Under the pieces are notes generated by a model, which saw only the letters and a program-made list of their open reading frames with translations, had not been told where the DNA came from and searched no databases. A DNA stretch of 46,822 bases from Kaistella yonginensis (GTDB lineage: Bacteria; Bacteroidota; Bacteroidia; Flavobacteriales; Weeksellaceae). Position 1 is the stretch's first letter. Every line of letters starts with the position of its first letter. Position numbers and translations under genes: made by a program. The stretch lies in the NCBI RefSeq assembly GCF_030409525.1, contig NZ_JAUFQB010000004.1, positions 82,253 to 129,074 of the forward strand. Direction: 5' to 3'. Positions 16,741 to 24,954 of the stretch are shown piece after piece.

Positions 16741-17289
16741 ATGAAATTTAATCCCAAAACAGTCACCCTTAAAAATCGTAAAGAAGTTAGAATCAGAACT
16801 GCTGAAATTTCTGATGCTGAAAACCTTTTAGCGACCTTAAAAAAATACATCAGTGATAGTGCGTTTATTCCAAAGACTTCCAACGAAATTATTATTACGG
16901 TAGAACAAGAAAGGGATTGGATCAGTTCATTTATTCAGAAAGACAATTCCTTGTTATTGGTCGCCGAATTCGAAAATGAAATTATCGGAAATATTGACCT
17001 TACAGGAAATCCCAGAATCATGATGCAGCACACCGCTATTATAGGAATGGGAATGTTGACTGATTGGAGAAATGTTGGTTTAGGAACTGAATTTATGAAA
17101 AGTTCAATTGATTGGGCTAAAGAAAATCCAATGCTAGAATTGCTCTTGCTCCAGGTTTATTGTGAAAATATATCAGCAATATACTTGTATAAAAAAATGG
17201 GTTTTAAAGAAAATGGCATTGTTGAGAACTATTTTAAAAATGGTGAGGAATACCATGATAATTTGATGATGAGTTTGGTCGTAAAATAA
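16741..17289 (+). CDS. GNAT family N-acetyltransferase
   Basis: 182 residues. The GNAT fold is seen from the N-terminal EVRIRTAEISDAENLLATLK, the central strand LLLVAEFENEIIGNIDLTGN and the acetyl-CoA loop region IIGMGMLTDWRNVGLGTEFMKSSIDWAKE (a Q/RxxGxG/A variant). The terminal YCENISAIYLYKKMGFKENGI is typical of RimI/RimJ-like enzymes. The substrate is unknown. It is transcribed opposite to the ribosomal genes on both sides and lies in the segment that separates infC from rpmI, so it is probably an accessory insertion. Confidence 0.9.
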   Translation: MKFNPKTVTLKNRKEVRIRTAEISDAENLLATLKKYISDSAFIPKTSNEIIITVEQERDWISSFIQKDNSLLLVAEFENEIIGNIDLTGNPRIMMQHTAIIGMGMLTDWRNVGLGTEFMKSSIDWAKENPMLELLLLQVYCENISAIYLYKKMGFKENGIVENYFKNGEEYHDNLMMSLVVK

Positions 17290-17598
17290 AAAAACTGGAA
17301 ATTATTATATTTTTTTTAAATCTTCTCCCCATATTTAATCTTCTGTATGATTAAATTACTTTTGTTGGAAAGGAATGCAAAAATTGTAATAGCGGTCTAA
17401 ATTTCTAAATAGAACAAATTGGACACCGTAGTTTTGTTTTTTATAAGAACATAAAGTTGAAAATTATTGATTTTCAAAGCTGATGTGTCCTCTTATAAAC
17501 TAATTAACGCACCATTTTAATGAACTGAGGGGTCAATAAGTTGAAATTTAGAACATCTTTTAATTTTTAGAAAATAATTTAATTCACATGCAAAAACC
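17290..17598. other. Intergenic stretch between two GNAT genes
   Basis: 309 AT-rich bases. No convincing open frame, terminator hairpin, promoter with both elements or repeat was seen. Confidence 0.5.
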
Positions 17599-18069
17599 AT
17601 GACCCCAAATAAAATAGAAATAATAAACTTTTCTGATGATCTGAAAGACGCCATCAAAATTCTTAATTACGAATGGCTCGAAAAATATTTTCGGGTTGAG
17701 GAAAGTGATATTCGGTCGCTCTGCAATCCAAGAGAAGAGATTATCGAAAAAGGAGGTTTTATTTTTTATGCAAAACTTGATGATGAAATTGTTGGCACGG
17801 CATCTTTACTTAAGAAAGAGGAATATATTTTTGAATTGGGTAAAATGGCTGTCTCAGAAAAAGCCCAAGGTCTTAAAATCGGAACACTTTTATTGGAACA
17901 TTGCTTGTGCATCGCAAAACAAAATCAAATTAAAACCGTAATTCTTTACTCAAATACGCAGTTAGAATCGGCAATTCATCTTTACCGTAAATTTGGTTTT
18001 TCTGAAATGAAGCTCGAAAAAGGACGGTATGAAAGAGCCGACATAAAGATGGGGAAACACCTTCTATGA
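17599..18069 (+). CDS. GNAT family N-acetyltransferase
   Basis: 156 residues. It has MTPNKIEIINFSDDLKDAIKILNYEWLEKYF, then EIVGTASLLKKEEYIFELGKMAVSEKAQGLKIGTLLLEHC, which contains the acetyl-CoA-binding loop (AQGLKIGTLLLEH, the QxxGxG-like motif). IHLYRKFGFSEM at the C-terminus completes the fold. The LGKMAVSEKAQGLKIG pattern is common in small-molecule acetyltransferases; the substrate is unknown. The two GNAT genes are not close copies of each other. A weak hairpin with a T-run at 18155-18181 may end its transcript. Confidence 0.88.
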   Translation: MTPNKIEIINFSDDLKDAIKILNYEWLEKYFRVEESDIRSLCNPREEIIEKGGFIFYAKLDDEIVGTASLLKKEEYIFELGKMAVSEKAQGLKIGTLLLEHCLCIAKQNQIKTVILYSNTQLESAIHLYRKFGFSEMKLEKGRYERADIKMGKHLL

Positions 18070-18154
18070 TTCAGAGTGCAGCTTGCAGCACAAGCTCTCG
18101 AAACTTTGCGTCGAAAAGACCAAGGATTTCTCAAGAATCCATTCGCTTATCAAC

Positions 18155-18181
18155 CGCTACCTTTAAAGACTAGCGTTTTTT
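18155..18181 (+). terminator. Weak terminator after the second GNAT gene
   Basis: Stem CGCTA (18155-18159) with TAGCG (18171-18175), an eleven-base loop, then a T-run. The short stem makes this tentative. Confidence 0.35.
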
Positions 18182-18224
18182 ATTTAATAGCAATTTCAAG
18201 TATTTAAAAGGAGTTTATAAAACC

Positions 18225-18253
18225 AAAAAAAAAGAGACTCAAAAAGTCTCTTT
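18225..18253 (-). terminator. Terminator after infC
   Basis: Minus-strand stem AAAGAGACT (18245-18253) with AGTCTCTTT (18231-18239), a five-base loop, then a T-run (A 18225-18233 on the plus strand). It cuts the thrS-infC transcript off from rpmI-rplT. Confidence 0.85.
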
Positions 18254-18311
18254 CTATTTTATAATTCAAAGCGATGTAATCATCAAATAACTACAACAAC
18301 TCATTGTCAAA

Positions 18312-18875
18312 TTATTTAGCCGGTTTTTTCGGGCTCATCATCATAATCATTCTTTTACCTTCTAATTTAGGCAATTGATCAACTTTTCCTACGTGCTCTA
18401 ATTCTTGGGCTAATTTAAGAAGAAGAATTTCTCCTTGATCTTTAAAGATGATTGAACGGCCTTTAAAGAAAACATAGGTTTTCAATTTAGAACCTTCTTC
18501 TAAGAATTTTTCGGCGTGTTTCTTTTTGAAATCGTAGTCATGCTCGTCGGTTTGTGGACCGAATCGGATTTCTTTTACCGTAACTTTTACTTGTTTGGCT
18601 TTTAGTTCTTTCTGCTTTTTCTTTTGCTCATAAAGGAACTTTTTATAATCCAGAATTCTGGAAATATAAGGTTCTGCTTTATCTGAAATAACCACTAAAT
18701 CCAATTCCTGATCTTTAGCTATTTCGAGAGCTTTTTCTAGCGGATAAACGCCGGGTTCCACATTATCACCTACCAAACGAACTTCTCTTGCGCGGATCTT
18801 TTGATTGATCTGGTGCAAATCTTCCTGAACTCGTCTCTGCGGACCTCTACCTCTGTAATGAAATTTCTGTGCTAT
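18312..18875 (-). CDS. infC: Translation initiation factor IF-3 (probable AUA start)
   Basis: IF-3 binds the 30S subunit and checks start-codon selection. I extend it to 18875, giving 187 residues. The first conventional start (TTG at 18818) leaves out [18 protein letters not shown], which looks like real coding sequence, and the frame is closed by TAA two codons before ATA at 18873-18875. The start would thus be ATA, in line with the known use of rare start codons (AUU in Escherichia coli) for IF-3 self-repression. Both IF-3 domains are complete: N-terminal [28 protein letters not shown] and C-terminal [29 protein letters not shown]. It lies 35 bases after thrS. Confidence 0.93.
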   Translation of the reverse strand: MAQKFHYRGRGPQRRVQEDLHQINQKIRAREVRLVGDNVEPGVYPLEKALEIAKDQELDLVVISDKAEPYISRILDYKKFLYEQKKKQKELKAKQVKVTVKEIRFGPQTDEHDYDFKKKHAEKFLEEGSKLKTYVFFKGRSIIFKDQGEILLLKLAQELEHVGKVDQLPKLEGKRMIMMMSPKKPAK

Positions 18876-18910
18876 GGTGTCTTATTTTAATTGGTTAAAT
18901 TCTAATTATT

Positions 18911-20830
18911 CTAAATTTTTGCTTCTTTTTTGAAGTAGCTGATAAAGTCTTCGATACTCATTGTTCCGAGATCCCCTTCACCTCTTCTTCTTACAGAAAC
19001 GGTTTCAGTACCTTCTTCACTTTCCCCAACGATTAACATAAAAGGCAGTTTTTGCAATTCTGCATCCCTGATTTTTTTACCTGTTTTCTCGTTTCGGTCA
19101 TCAACCAGTCCACAAATATCGTGATTTTCTAGCAATTGCGAAACTTTTTTTGCATAATCCACATATTTTTCACTGATCGGTAAAATGGTGAACTGATCTG
19201 GAGCCAACCAAAGTGGGAAATCTCCTGCCGTATTTTCTAATAAGATGGCGATGAACCGTTCCATAGAACCAAATGGCGCTCTGTGAATCATCACCGGTCG
19301 ATGCTTTTCATTGTCGCTACCAATATAAGTAAGATCGAATCGTTCTGGTAAATTATAATCTACCTGAATCGTCCCGAGTTGCCATTTACGTCCTAAAGCA
19401 TCTTTTACCATGAAGTCTAATTTTGGACCATAAAAAGCAGCTTCACCATATTCTATGACATAATTTAGATCTTTCTTTTTCGCCGCCTGAATTATCGCAT
19501 CTTCTGCTTTTTTCCAGTTTTCATCGGAGCCGATATATTTTTCTTTGTTTTCTGGATCTCTTAAAGAAACCTGTGTGACAAAATCTTCAAATCCTAATGA
19601 TTTGAAAACGTACAACGTTAAATCGATTACATTTTCAAATTCTGCCATCAATTGATCTGGCGTACAGAAAATATGGGCATCATCCTGGGTAAATCCACGA
19701 ACTCTTGTTAAACCATGAAGTTCGCCAGATTGTTCATATCGGTAAACAGTCCCGAATTCTGCAAATCGTTTTGGTAAATCTTTGTAAGACCATTGACCAA
19801 CTTTATAAATTTCGCAGTGGTGGGGGCAGTTCATCGGTTTCAACATAAACTCTTCACCTTCGTTTGGAGTTTTGATTGGTTGAAAACTGTCTGCTCCATA
19901 CTTATCCCAGTGGCCTGAAGTTACATATAATTCTTTGGCGCCAATATGGGGGGTCATCACAAATTCATAACCTGATTTTTTTTGAGCAGCAGAAAGGAAT
20001 TCTTCTAATTTTTTTCTTAAAGCAGTACCTTTTGGTAACCACAAAGGTAAACCTGCACCCACTTTTTCAGAGAAAGCAAATATTCCTAATTCTTTACCTA
20101 ATTTTCTATGGTCACGGCGTTTGGCTTCTTCTAAACGCTCCAAATATTCCGTTAAATCTTTTTGCTTTGGGAATGTTATTCCATAAACTCTTGTAAGTTG
20201 TCTGTTTTTTTCATCGCCTCTCCAGTAAGCTCCAGCAGCATTGAGAACCTTTACTGCCTTTACAATTCCAGTGGTTGGAAGGTGACCTCCACGGCATAAA
20301 TCGGTAAAGTTATCATGGGTACAGAAGGTAATTTCGCCATCATTCAGGTTTGAAATTAATTCTGTTTTATAAGGATTATCGGCATATGCTTTCAGTGCGT
20401 CGGCTTTTGAAACCGGATATATTGAAAAGGTTGCGTTTTTCTTTGCATTCTCCAACATTTTCTTTTCGATTTTTTCGAAATCTTTTTCCGACAAAGCTTC
20501 TTCGCCGAAATCAACATCATAGTAAAACCCTTGTTCAATTGCCGGTCCGATGGTTAATTTTGCGTCTGGATAAAACGCCATAATCGCCTGTGCTAAAAGG
20601 TGTGCAGAGGAATGCCAAAATGCTTTCTTTCCCAAATCATCATTCCAAGTGAGAAGTTGAAGCGTAGCATCTGCGGTGATTGGGGTCGTGGTTTCTACCT
20701 GTGTTCCGTTTACAACAGCGGAAATGGTGTTTCTGGCCAAGCCTTCACTAATTGATTTTGCTACGTCAAGCGGAGTTATTGTGCTTTCAAATTCTTTGAT
20801 GCTTCCATCAGGAAGAGTAATTTTAATCAT
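18911..20830 (-). CDS. thrS: Threonine--tRNA ligase
   Basis: Charges tRNA-Thr. 639 residues, the normal length. In order: an N-terminal TGS domain (about 1-62), the editing domain with [24 protein letters not shown], then the class II catalytic core. Zinc and motif residues are seen in [14 protein letters not shown] and motif 2 in [34 protein letters not shown]. The C-terminal anticodon-binding domain has [19 protein letters not shown]. It is first in the thrS-infC pair, with a candidate promoter just upstream. Confidence 0.98.
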   Translation of the reverse strand: MIKITLPDGSIKEFESTITPLDVAKSISEGLARNTISAVVNGTQVETTTPITADATLQLLTWNDDLGKKAFWHSSAHLLAQAIMAFYPDAKLTIGPAIEQGFYYDVDFGEEALSEKDFEKIEKKMLENAKKNATFSIYPVSKADALKAYADNPYKTELISNLNDGEITFCTHDNFTDLCRGGHLPTTGIVKAVKVLNAAGAYWRGDEKNRQLTRVYGITFPKQKDLTEYLERLEEAKRRDHRKLGKELGIFAFSEKVGAGLPLWLPKGTALRKKLEEFLSAAQKKSGYEFVMTPHIGAKELYVTSGHWDKYGADSFQPIKTPNEGEEFMLKPMNCPHHCEIYKVGQWSYKDLPKRFAEFGTVYRYEQSGELHGLTRVRGFTQDDAHIFCTPDQLMAEFENVIDLTLYVFKSLGFEDFVTQVSLRDPENKEKYIGSDENWKKAEDAIIQAAKKKDLNYVIEYGEAAFYGPKLDFMVKDALGRKWQLGTIQVDYNLPERFDLTYIGSDNEKHRPVMIHRAPFGSMERFIAILLENTAGDFPLWLAPDQFTILPISEKYVDYAKKVSQLLENHDICGLVDDRNEKTGKKIRDAELQKLPFMLIVGESEEGTETVSVRRRGEGDLGTMSIEDFISYFKKEAKI

Positions 20831-20853
20831 TTTGAACTAAAAATTTTAAGTGG

Positions 20854-20861
20854 CAAAAATA
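20854..20861 (-). promoter_or_regulatory. -7 promoter element of thrS-infC
   Basis: Minus-strand TATTTTTG (TAnnTTTG), 23 bases before the thrS ATG. Confidence 0.5.
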
Positions 20862-20992
20862 CGGATTTTCTATGAAACTGTCTTTTAGTTTTGGCGTTAT
20901 TGCCGAAAATATTTTAGATAGAGGTTTTATAGGGCTTTAAATTTTTAATTTCTTGATGTTTTGCTAGGCTAAGATTACTAAAAATGAAGTTT

Positions 20993-21078
20993 TAGCCCTG
21001 ATTGAAATGAAAATCCTTTTTTGGGTCTCGGCGACAGGCGAGACCCAAAAAAGATTGTAATGGAAAGCAGGTGTGGTC
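20993..21078 (+). repeat. Dispersed hairpin repeat, copy B
   Basis: TAGCCCTGATTGAAATGAAA and ATCC lead into a perfect 15-bp stem (21016-21030 with 21039-21053, eight-base loop), followed by GATTGTAATGGAAAGCAGG. The flanks align with the minus strand of 1-60 (TAGCCCCGAT, GGCATCC, GATACAGTGGAAAGCGGG), while the central stem differs completely. No gene is visible in the surrounding gap 20862-21123. Confidence 0.7.
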
Positions 21079-21123
21079 TTGAGGATAGAATAGATGCTTG
21101 CTGCTTCAGATTGAAACGCCAAT

Positions 21124-21477
21124 TTAGTCTTTTGATTGATTTAGGTTGGTTGTTTTTCGTCTGCCAAATGGTATTCTAGCAGTTTTCTGTTGCTTATCTT
21201 TTTGATCATTTTCTGGCGTAAGTCCTTGTATTTTATTTATTTCGGCTCCAAATTTTAGCAAAATATTTTTCGCTTTGTGCGCGCGATTTAGGTTAGGAGT
21301 GTAGACGGTGACTTCATTTTCATCGATGAAATGGTCTTCTACTAAAGCCTCAGGACGTATTTTACTGTTTTGTGTGAAACCGATGAATTGTTTTACATAA
21401 CCCGCTTTTTCTAATTGTTTTGCTGCTGATAGGGCATTGTTAATGGTCGGAAAGATTCCGAAAATATGGTAATTCAT
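21124..21477 (-). CDS. Small protein of unknown function
   Basis: 117 residues. MNYHIFGIFPTINNALSAAKQLEKAGY resembles, in general pattern, the short alpha/beta modules in which one strand is followed by an amphipathic helix, as in stress proteins of the GSP17M type. The similarity is weak and not a call. The C-terminal 35 residues are polar, basic and probably disordered (DQKDKQQKTARIPFGRRKTT). There is no signal peptide or membrane segment. It stands alone between a repeat and the terminator of the next upstream unit, and no TAnnTTTG was found in front of it. Confidence 0.65.
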   Translation of the reverse strand: MNYHIFGIFPTINNALSAAKQLEKAGYVKQFIGFTQNSKIRPEALVEDHFIDENEVTVYTPNLNRAHKAKNILLKFGAEINKIQGLTPENDQKDKQQKTARIPFGRRKTTNLNQSKD

Positions 21478-21578
21478 GACGATAAATTTTGAAGGTGACC
21501 GTTTAATATGCTATACCTATAGTAAGCAAATTCTGTGACATTGTGCGAGTATTTTGGGACTTTAGCAATACTTTAACA

Positions 21579-21612
21579 TAAAAAAAATAGCGAAAAATTA
21601 ATTTTCGCTATT
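21579..21612 (-). terminator. Terminator overlapping the end of the 62-residue gene
   Basis: Minus-strand stem AATAGCGAAAA (21602-21612) with TTTTCGCTATT (21586-21596), a five-base loop, then a T-run. The left arm is made from the last codons (Asn-Ser-Glu-Asn) and the stop codon lies in the loop. Confidence 0.8.
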
Positions 21613-21786
21613 ATGATCGGTATTGTCTGTTTTGCCATCGGGCTGTAATTTGGAGGTTTTTTTAATCTGTTTCTTTACCGCTTTTTCATTGTTAACCTCT
21701 TCACTGGCGGCTGGTAAATTGGGCAAATCCTGGTTTTGCTTTTTTACTTGCGCCTCTGTGGTTTTTTCATTTTTATCAGAATGCAT
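21598..21786 (-). CDS. Small polar protein of unknown function
   Basis: 62 residues from the ATG at 21786 (MHSDKNEKTTEAQVKKQ). An upstream ATG at 21813 would overlap the preceding gene and reads through A/T-rich sequence, so the downstream start is preferred. The protein is almost entirely Lys, Glu, Asn, Gln, Ser and Asp with no hydrophobic core, so it is probably disordered. It is the last gene of the minus-strand group starting at 23473. It could be a non-functional frame, but the position just after the DUF4230 gene and the terminator fused to its end favour a real gene. Confidence 0.5.
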   Translation of the reverse strand: MHSDKNEKTTEAQVKKQNQDLPNLPAASEEVNNEKAVKKQIKKTSKLQPDGKTDNTDHNSEN

Positions 21787-21796
21787 ATTTTTATTT

Positions 21797-22411
21797 TTAA
21801 AGTTTTGATACATCGAGTTGACCGGTTTGGTCTTCGATCTGATAGTTCAAAGCCTTTGCCAAAACAAATATTTGGTCTAAATTTTCTAATAATTGTTTTC
21901 TGCCTTCCGCTCTAAGTCGGTTCTGATTGACTGTTTTATAGGCATTATCTTTTGCTGATTTGGTAATTTTCTGAAAATCCTTATCGCTAAAACGGTTGAA
22001 AAAAGAATCATCCATCGACTGAATTTCAACACTGGGGATGATGCGAATGTCTGCATTTGGTAATTCTTTGATAATTAGTTTTTTATTGATAGAATCAACT
22101 TTAATATTCATTTTAGACAAGTCATAAGTAACCTGTGCATTGGTTTTGGTAAAAGTAATGATCTCTTTTTCGGTAGAAGGTAGGAGCGAGCTCCCCAATA
22201 ATTGCGAGGTGATTTTTGTTTTTTGCATGCTAGAGAAATCCTGCTCCATGACCACCATTTTATTCATTTTTCGAATTTGATTGGTAATGATGTAATAATC
22301 ATTCTGAACTTTTTCTTCTGTTTTCTTGGTTAAAGAATTCCATAAAAAGAAGAGTAGCAGCATTGCAGTGGCTCCTGCGATAAAAAATAAGGGTTTTTGG
22401 GTTGCTTTCAA
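21797..22411 (-). CDS. DUF4230 domain-containing membrane-anchored protein
   Basis: 204 residues. An N-terminal membrane anchor (PLFFIAGATAMLLLFFLWNSL) is followed by an exported domain with IRKMNKMVVMEQDFSSM, IKVDSINKKLIIKELPNADIRII and a C-terminal helical segment ending in LDVSKL. The 'interface helix then hydrophobic strand pair' pattern fits DUF4230, a family common in flavobacteria with no known function. It begins 1 base after the thioredoxin-like gene ends, so the two are translated from one mRNA. Family assignment is from memory of the pattern, not a search. Confidence 0.7.
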   Translation of the reverse strand: MKATQKPLFFIAGATAMLLLFFLWNSLTKKTEEKVQNDYYIITNQIRKMNKMVVMEQDFSSMQKTKITSQLLGSSLLPSTEKEIITFTKTNAQVTYDLSKMNIKVDSINKKLIIKELPNADIRIIPSVEIQSMDDSFFNRFSDKDFQKITKSAKDNAYKTVNQNRLRAEGRKQLLENLDQIFVLAKALNYQIEDQTGQLDVSKL

Positions 22412-22412
22412 T

Positions 22413-22973
22413 TTATTTGATTAAGTCTTTAAGTGAGGTATTGTCTTTTTTAAGGATTTCGAGTAAATCTCTTTCTAAATATCCGCTGGAGGGACTTTCA
22501 ATAATCCTGCCAATTTCTTTTCCATACTTCTGTACGATAATGGTCGGAACACGCTGAATATTATAGAGTCCTTCTTCACCGCTTGGTGCTTCTTTTTTGC
22601 GATTAACGGCAATGATCGTTAATTTGGATTCAGGATATTTGGTTGCTTCCAATATTTTGAAAAAACGTGGGACTTCCCGGTGACTGTCTTCGCACCAAGT
22701 TCCCATCACCAAAATAATGTTATAGGAATTAAGTTTTTCTTTTTTTAATTCTGCCAATGCTTTTTGATCGATTTGATAATCATCAAAGCCCTGTATGAAC
22801 CATTCGCTGTAGGGTTCTTTTAATAATTGGTTTTTTGTTTGATGTCCTAAGAGCATTTTTCCGTCGTTTGTTGTTTCTACTTCTCGGTTGACTACAATTT
22901 TCTGCGATTGGCAGGATTGTAAGGCTAAAAAAAGGGTAGAAGCGGTGAATATTATTTTAGTAAAATGTTTCAT
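22413..22973 (-). CDS. Thioredoxin-like lipoprotein
   Basis: 186 residues with a lipoprotein signal (MKHFTKIIFTASTLFLALQSC, lipidated Cys21). The thioredoxin fold is indicated by YNIILVMGTWCEDSHREVPRFFKILE and the cis-Pro region YNIQRVPTIIVQKYGKEIGRI. The active site reads WCEDS: a single Cys with Ser/His in place of the second Cys, so classical disulfide exchange through a CxxC pair is not possible. It may instead be a reductant-dependent single-Cys oxidoreductase or a chaperone-like protein in the envelope. It is translationally coupled to the DUF4230 gene. Confidence 0.8.
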   Translation of the reverse strand: MKHFTKIIFTASTLFLALQSCQSQKIVVNREVETTNDGKMLLGHQTKNQLLKEPYSEWFIQGFDDYQIDQKALAELKKEKLNSYNIILVMGTWCEDSHREVPRFFKILEATKYPESKLTIIAVNRKKEAPSGEEGLYNIQRVPTIIVQKYGKEIGRIIESPSSGYLERDLLEILKKDNTSLKDLIK

Positions 22974-23005
22974 TATTAATAAATATTGGAGTTGAAAATA
23001 AATGG

Positions 23006-23473
23006 TTAACCCTCGATAATTGATTTTAAATCAGCGGGAGAATAATAGATGTTTTTGAGAACTTTATGATCAGATAAACGATGAACATTGATTTTGTCGC
23101 CAGAGTTTTGAGCATAAGCTGCTTCTCCTTTTTCTTTGTAAAAGGCAATTGTTTCAGCGGCTTCCTGCTGGCTTGCGCAAGCTTTAGACATATTAGAACG
23201 CTGGACCTCATTAAAGAGTTTACCGAATTTTTCACCCAATCCAAATTCTAAAACAGCGCCACTTAAAACATATTGTAAATCACATAATGCATCAGCAATC
23301 TCGACCAAGTCCTTATTATTAATAGCTTCTTGCAGCTCATTTAATTCTTCTTGCAGTAGCGCAACTCTCAATTGGCATCTATCTCTGCTAGGAATTTGAG
23401 GGTTTTCTAAAATTGGAGCGTTAAAAGTTTTGTGAAATTCTGCCACTTGATTAAGAGCGTCGATTTGATCCAT
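23006..23473 (-). CDS. Nucleoside triphosphate pyrophosphohydrolase (MazG/HisE-like, all-alpha)
   Basis: 155 residues. It has the all-alpha NTP pyrophosphohydrolase pattern: RVALLQEELNELQEAINNKDLVEIADALCDLQYVLSGAVLEFGL, where the acidic ExxE and ExxD residues bind Mg. The protein probably hydrolyses (d)NTPs to the monophosphate as a house-cleaning enzyme. It is not the pathway HisE, which is fused in hisIE at 13653. It is first in a run of co-directional genes (thioredoxin-like, DUF4230, small protein). A TAnnTTTG element lies 17 bases upstream. Confidence 0.85.
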   Translation of the reverse strand: MDQIDALNQVAEFHKTFNAPILENPQIPSRDRCQLRVALLQEELNELQEAINNKDLVEIADALCDLQYVLSGAVLEFGLGEKFGKLFNEVQRSNMSKACASQQEAAETIAFYKEKGEAAYAQNSGDKINVHRLSDHKVLKNIYYSPADLKSIIEG

Positions 23474-23489
23474 TAAGTATTAATTTAAA

Positions 23490-23497
23490 CAAATATA
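23490..23497 (-). promoter_or_regulatory. -7 promoter element for the pyrophosphohydrolase operon
   Basis: Minus-strand TATATTTG, a perfect TAnnTTTG, 16 bases before the ATG at 23473. Confidence 0.55.
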
Positions 23498-23582
23498 GAC
23501 AATCGGTTGAAAAGAATAAAATAGAGGAAATTTTTTTATTGATTTCTTGGTTAGAAAATTTTTTTGTAGACCATTTTTCACT

Positions 23583-23609
23583 AAAAAAGCCCGGTAATAA
23601 CCGAGCTTT
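23583..23609 (-). terminator. Terminator after the acyl-CoA dehydrogenase gene
   Basis: Minus-strand stem of ten pairs with one U-G wobble (23600-23609 with 23586-23595), loop of four, followed by a T-run. It separates this gene from the pyrophosphohydrolase operon downstream. Confidence 0.8.
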
Positions 23610-23627
23610 GATTTATAACTTATCTTG

Positions 23628-24767
23628 TTACTTAGAAATTTCTCGACCGATGACCAATCTTTGGATTTCAGAAGTTCCTTCTCCAATCGTACATAATTTT
23701 GAATCTCTGTAATATTTTTCTGCAGGGAAATCTTTTGTATAACCATATCCGCCAAAAATCTGAACGGCGTTATTGGCAATTCTTACACAAGCTTCAGAAG
23801 CATACAGTTTTGCCATTGCTCCTTCTTTGGTCATTGGCTGTTTTGCATTTTTCAGGTTTGAAGCACGTTGAATCAATAGTTCTGCAGCATCAATTTCTGT
23901 AGCCATATCTGCCAACATAAAATTAATCGCTTGGAATTGATTGATTGCTTTTCCAAATTGATGTCTTTCCTTCGAATATTTTAAAGCAGCTTTGTAAGCA
24001 CCTTTGGCAATTCCCAAACTTAAGGCCGCGATAGAAATTCGACCACCATCCAAGATTTTCATGGCCTGTTTAAAACCTGAACCTACTTCGCCTAAACGGT
24101 TTGCATCTGGAACTCTAACACTATCAAAAATAAGTTCTGCGGTTTCTGAAGCACGCATTCCTAATTTATTTTCTTTTTTTCCGGAGCTAAAACCAGCCAT
24201 TCCTTTTTCTAAAACAAAAGCGGTTGAATTGTTTTTCGCACCTTTTTCACCAGTTCTGGTCATTACCACGGCAATATCTCCTGAAATTGCGTGGGTGATA
24301 AAGTTTTTTGCACCAGAAATAATCCAGTCATCACCGTCTTTTACAGCGGTTGTGCTCATTCCTCCTGAATCTGATCCGGTATTATGTTCCGTTAACCCCC
24401 AAGCTCCAATTACTTTACCAGAAGCAAGTTGTGGCAACCATCTTTGTCTTTGTTCTTCATTTCCGAATTCATAAATATGATTCGTACATAAGGAATTATG
24501 AGCAGCCACCGAGAGACCAATGGATGGATCAACCTGTGAAATCTCATCTAAAATCGTTACGTATTCGTGGTAACCTAAACCAGACCCACCGTATTGCTCA
24601 GGAACTACGATTCCCATAAATCCCATTTCTCCTAACTGATGAAATAATTCCACAGGGAAAGTTTGGCTTTCGTCCCAGTCCATAATATTTGGACGGATGT
24701 TTTTTTCTGCAAAATCCCGGGCTGTTTCTGCAATCATAGTGAGGTTATGAGTTAGTTCGCTATTCAT
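23628..24767 (-). CDS. Acyl-CoA dehydrogenase
   Basis: FAD-dependent dehydrogenase of 379 residues that forms the 2,3 double bond of acyl-CoA. The family pattern is complete: an N-terminal helical domain, then AWGLTEHNTGSDSGGMSTTA and WIISGAKNFITHA in the beta domain. RISIAALSLGIAKGAYKAALKYSKERHQFGKAI follows, and the catalytic base is in CTIGEGTSEIQRLVIGREI (Glu before GTSEIQ). The length and motif resemble short-chain/butyryl-type enzymes of Bacteroidota, but chain length cannot be fixed. It is a single gene with its own -7 element and terminator. Confidence 0.95.
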   Translation of the reverse strand: MNSELTHNLTMIAETARDFAEKNIRPNIMDWDESQTFPVELFHQLGEMGFMGIVVPEQYGGSGLGYHEYVTILDEISQVDPSIGLSVAAHNSLCTNHIYEFGNEEQRQRWLPQLASGKVIGAWGLTEHNTGSDSGGMSTTAVKDGDDWIISGAKNFITHAISGDIAVVMTRTGEKGAKNNSTAFVLEKGMAGFSSGKKENKLGMRASETAELIFDSVRVPDANRLGEVGSGFKQAMKILDGGRISIAALSLGIAKGAYKAALKYSKERHQFGKAINQFQAINFMLADMATEIDAAELLIQRASNLKNAKQPMTKEGAMAKLYASEACVRIANNAVQIFGGYGYTKDFPAEKYYRDSKLCTIGEGTSEIQRLVIGREISK

Positions 24768-24783
24768 ATTTAATATTTGTTTT

Positions 24784-24791
24784 CAAAGATA
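24784..24791 (-). promoter_or_regulatory. -7 promoter element of the acyl-CoA dehydrogenase gene
   Basis: Minus-strand TATCTTTG (TAnnTTTG), 16 bases before the ATG at 24767. Confidence 0.55.
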
Positions 24792-24954
24792 TATAAAATG
24801 TATAAAATTCTAAAATATTTTAGGGGATTATATGCGTTAATATCCTATAAATATGAATATTCTGATTCATGATCGATTTTTCCTTTTTTAAAAAAATGAA
24901 ATGTTTCCCCGTTTTTCAAAATCTTATGTTGTAATTTAGCTGCAAATAAACGCA

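Noticed and set aside
23480..23779. 99-codon minus-strand frame overlapping the acyl-CoA dehydrogenase end
   Set aside because: It overlaps the dehydrogenase in another frame and extends past its terminator. No recognisable domain or start signal.
24004..24474. Long antisense frame (156 codons) in the acyl-CoA dehydrogenase gene
   Set aside because: It is the opposite strand of strongly conserved motifs in a GC-richer gene, a common shadow effect.
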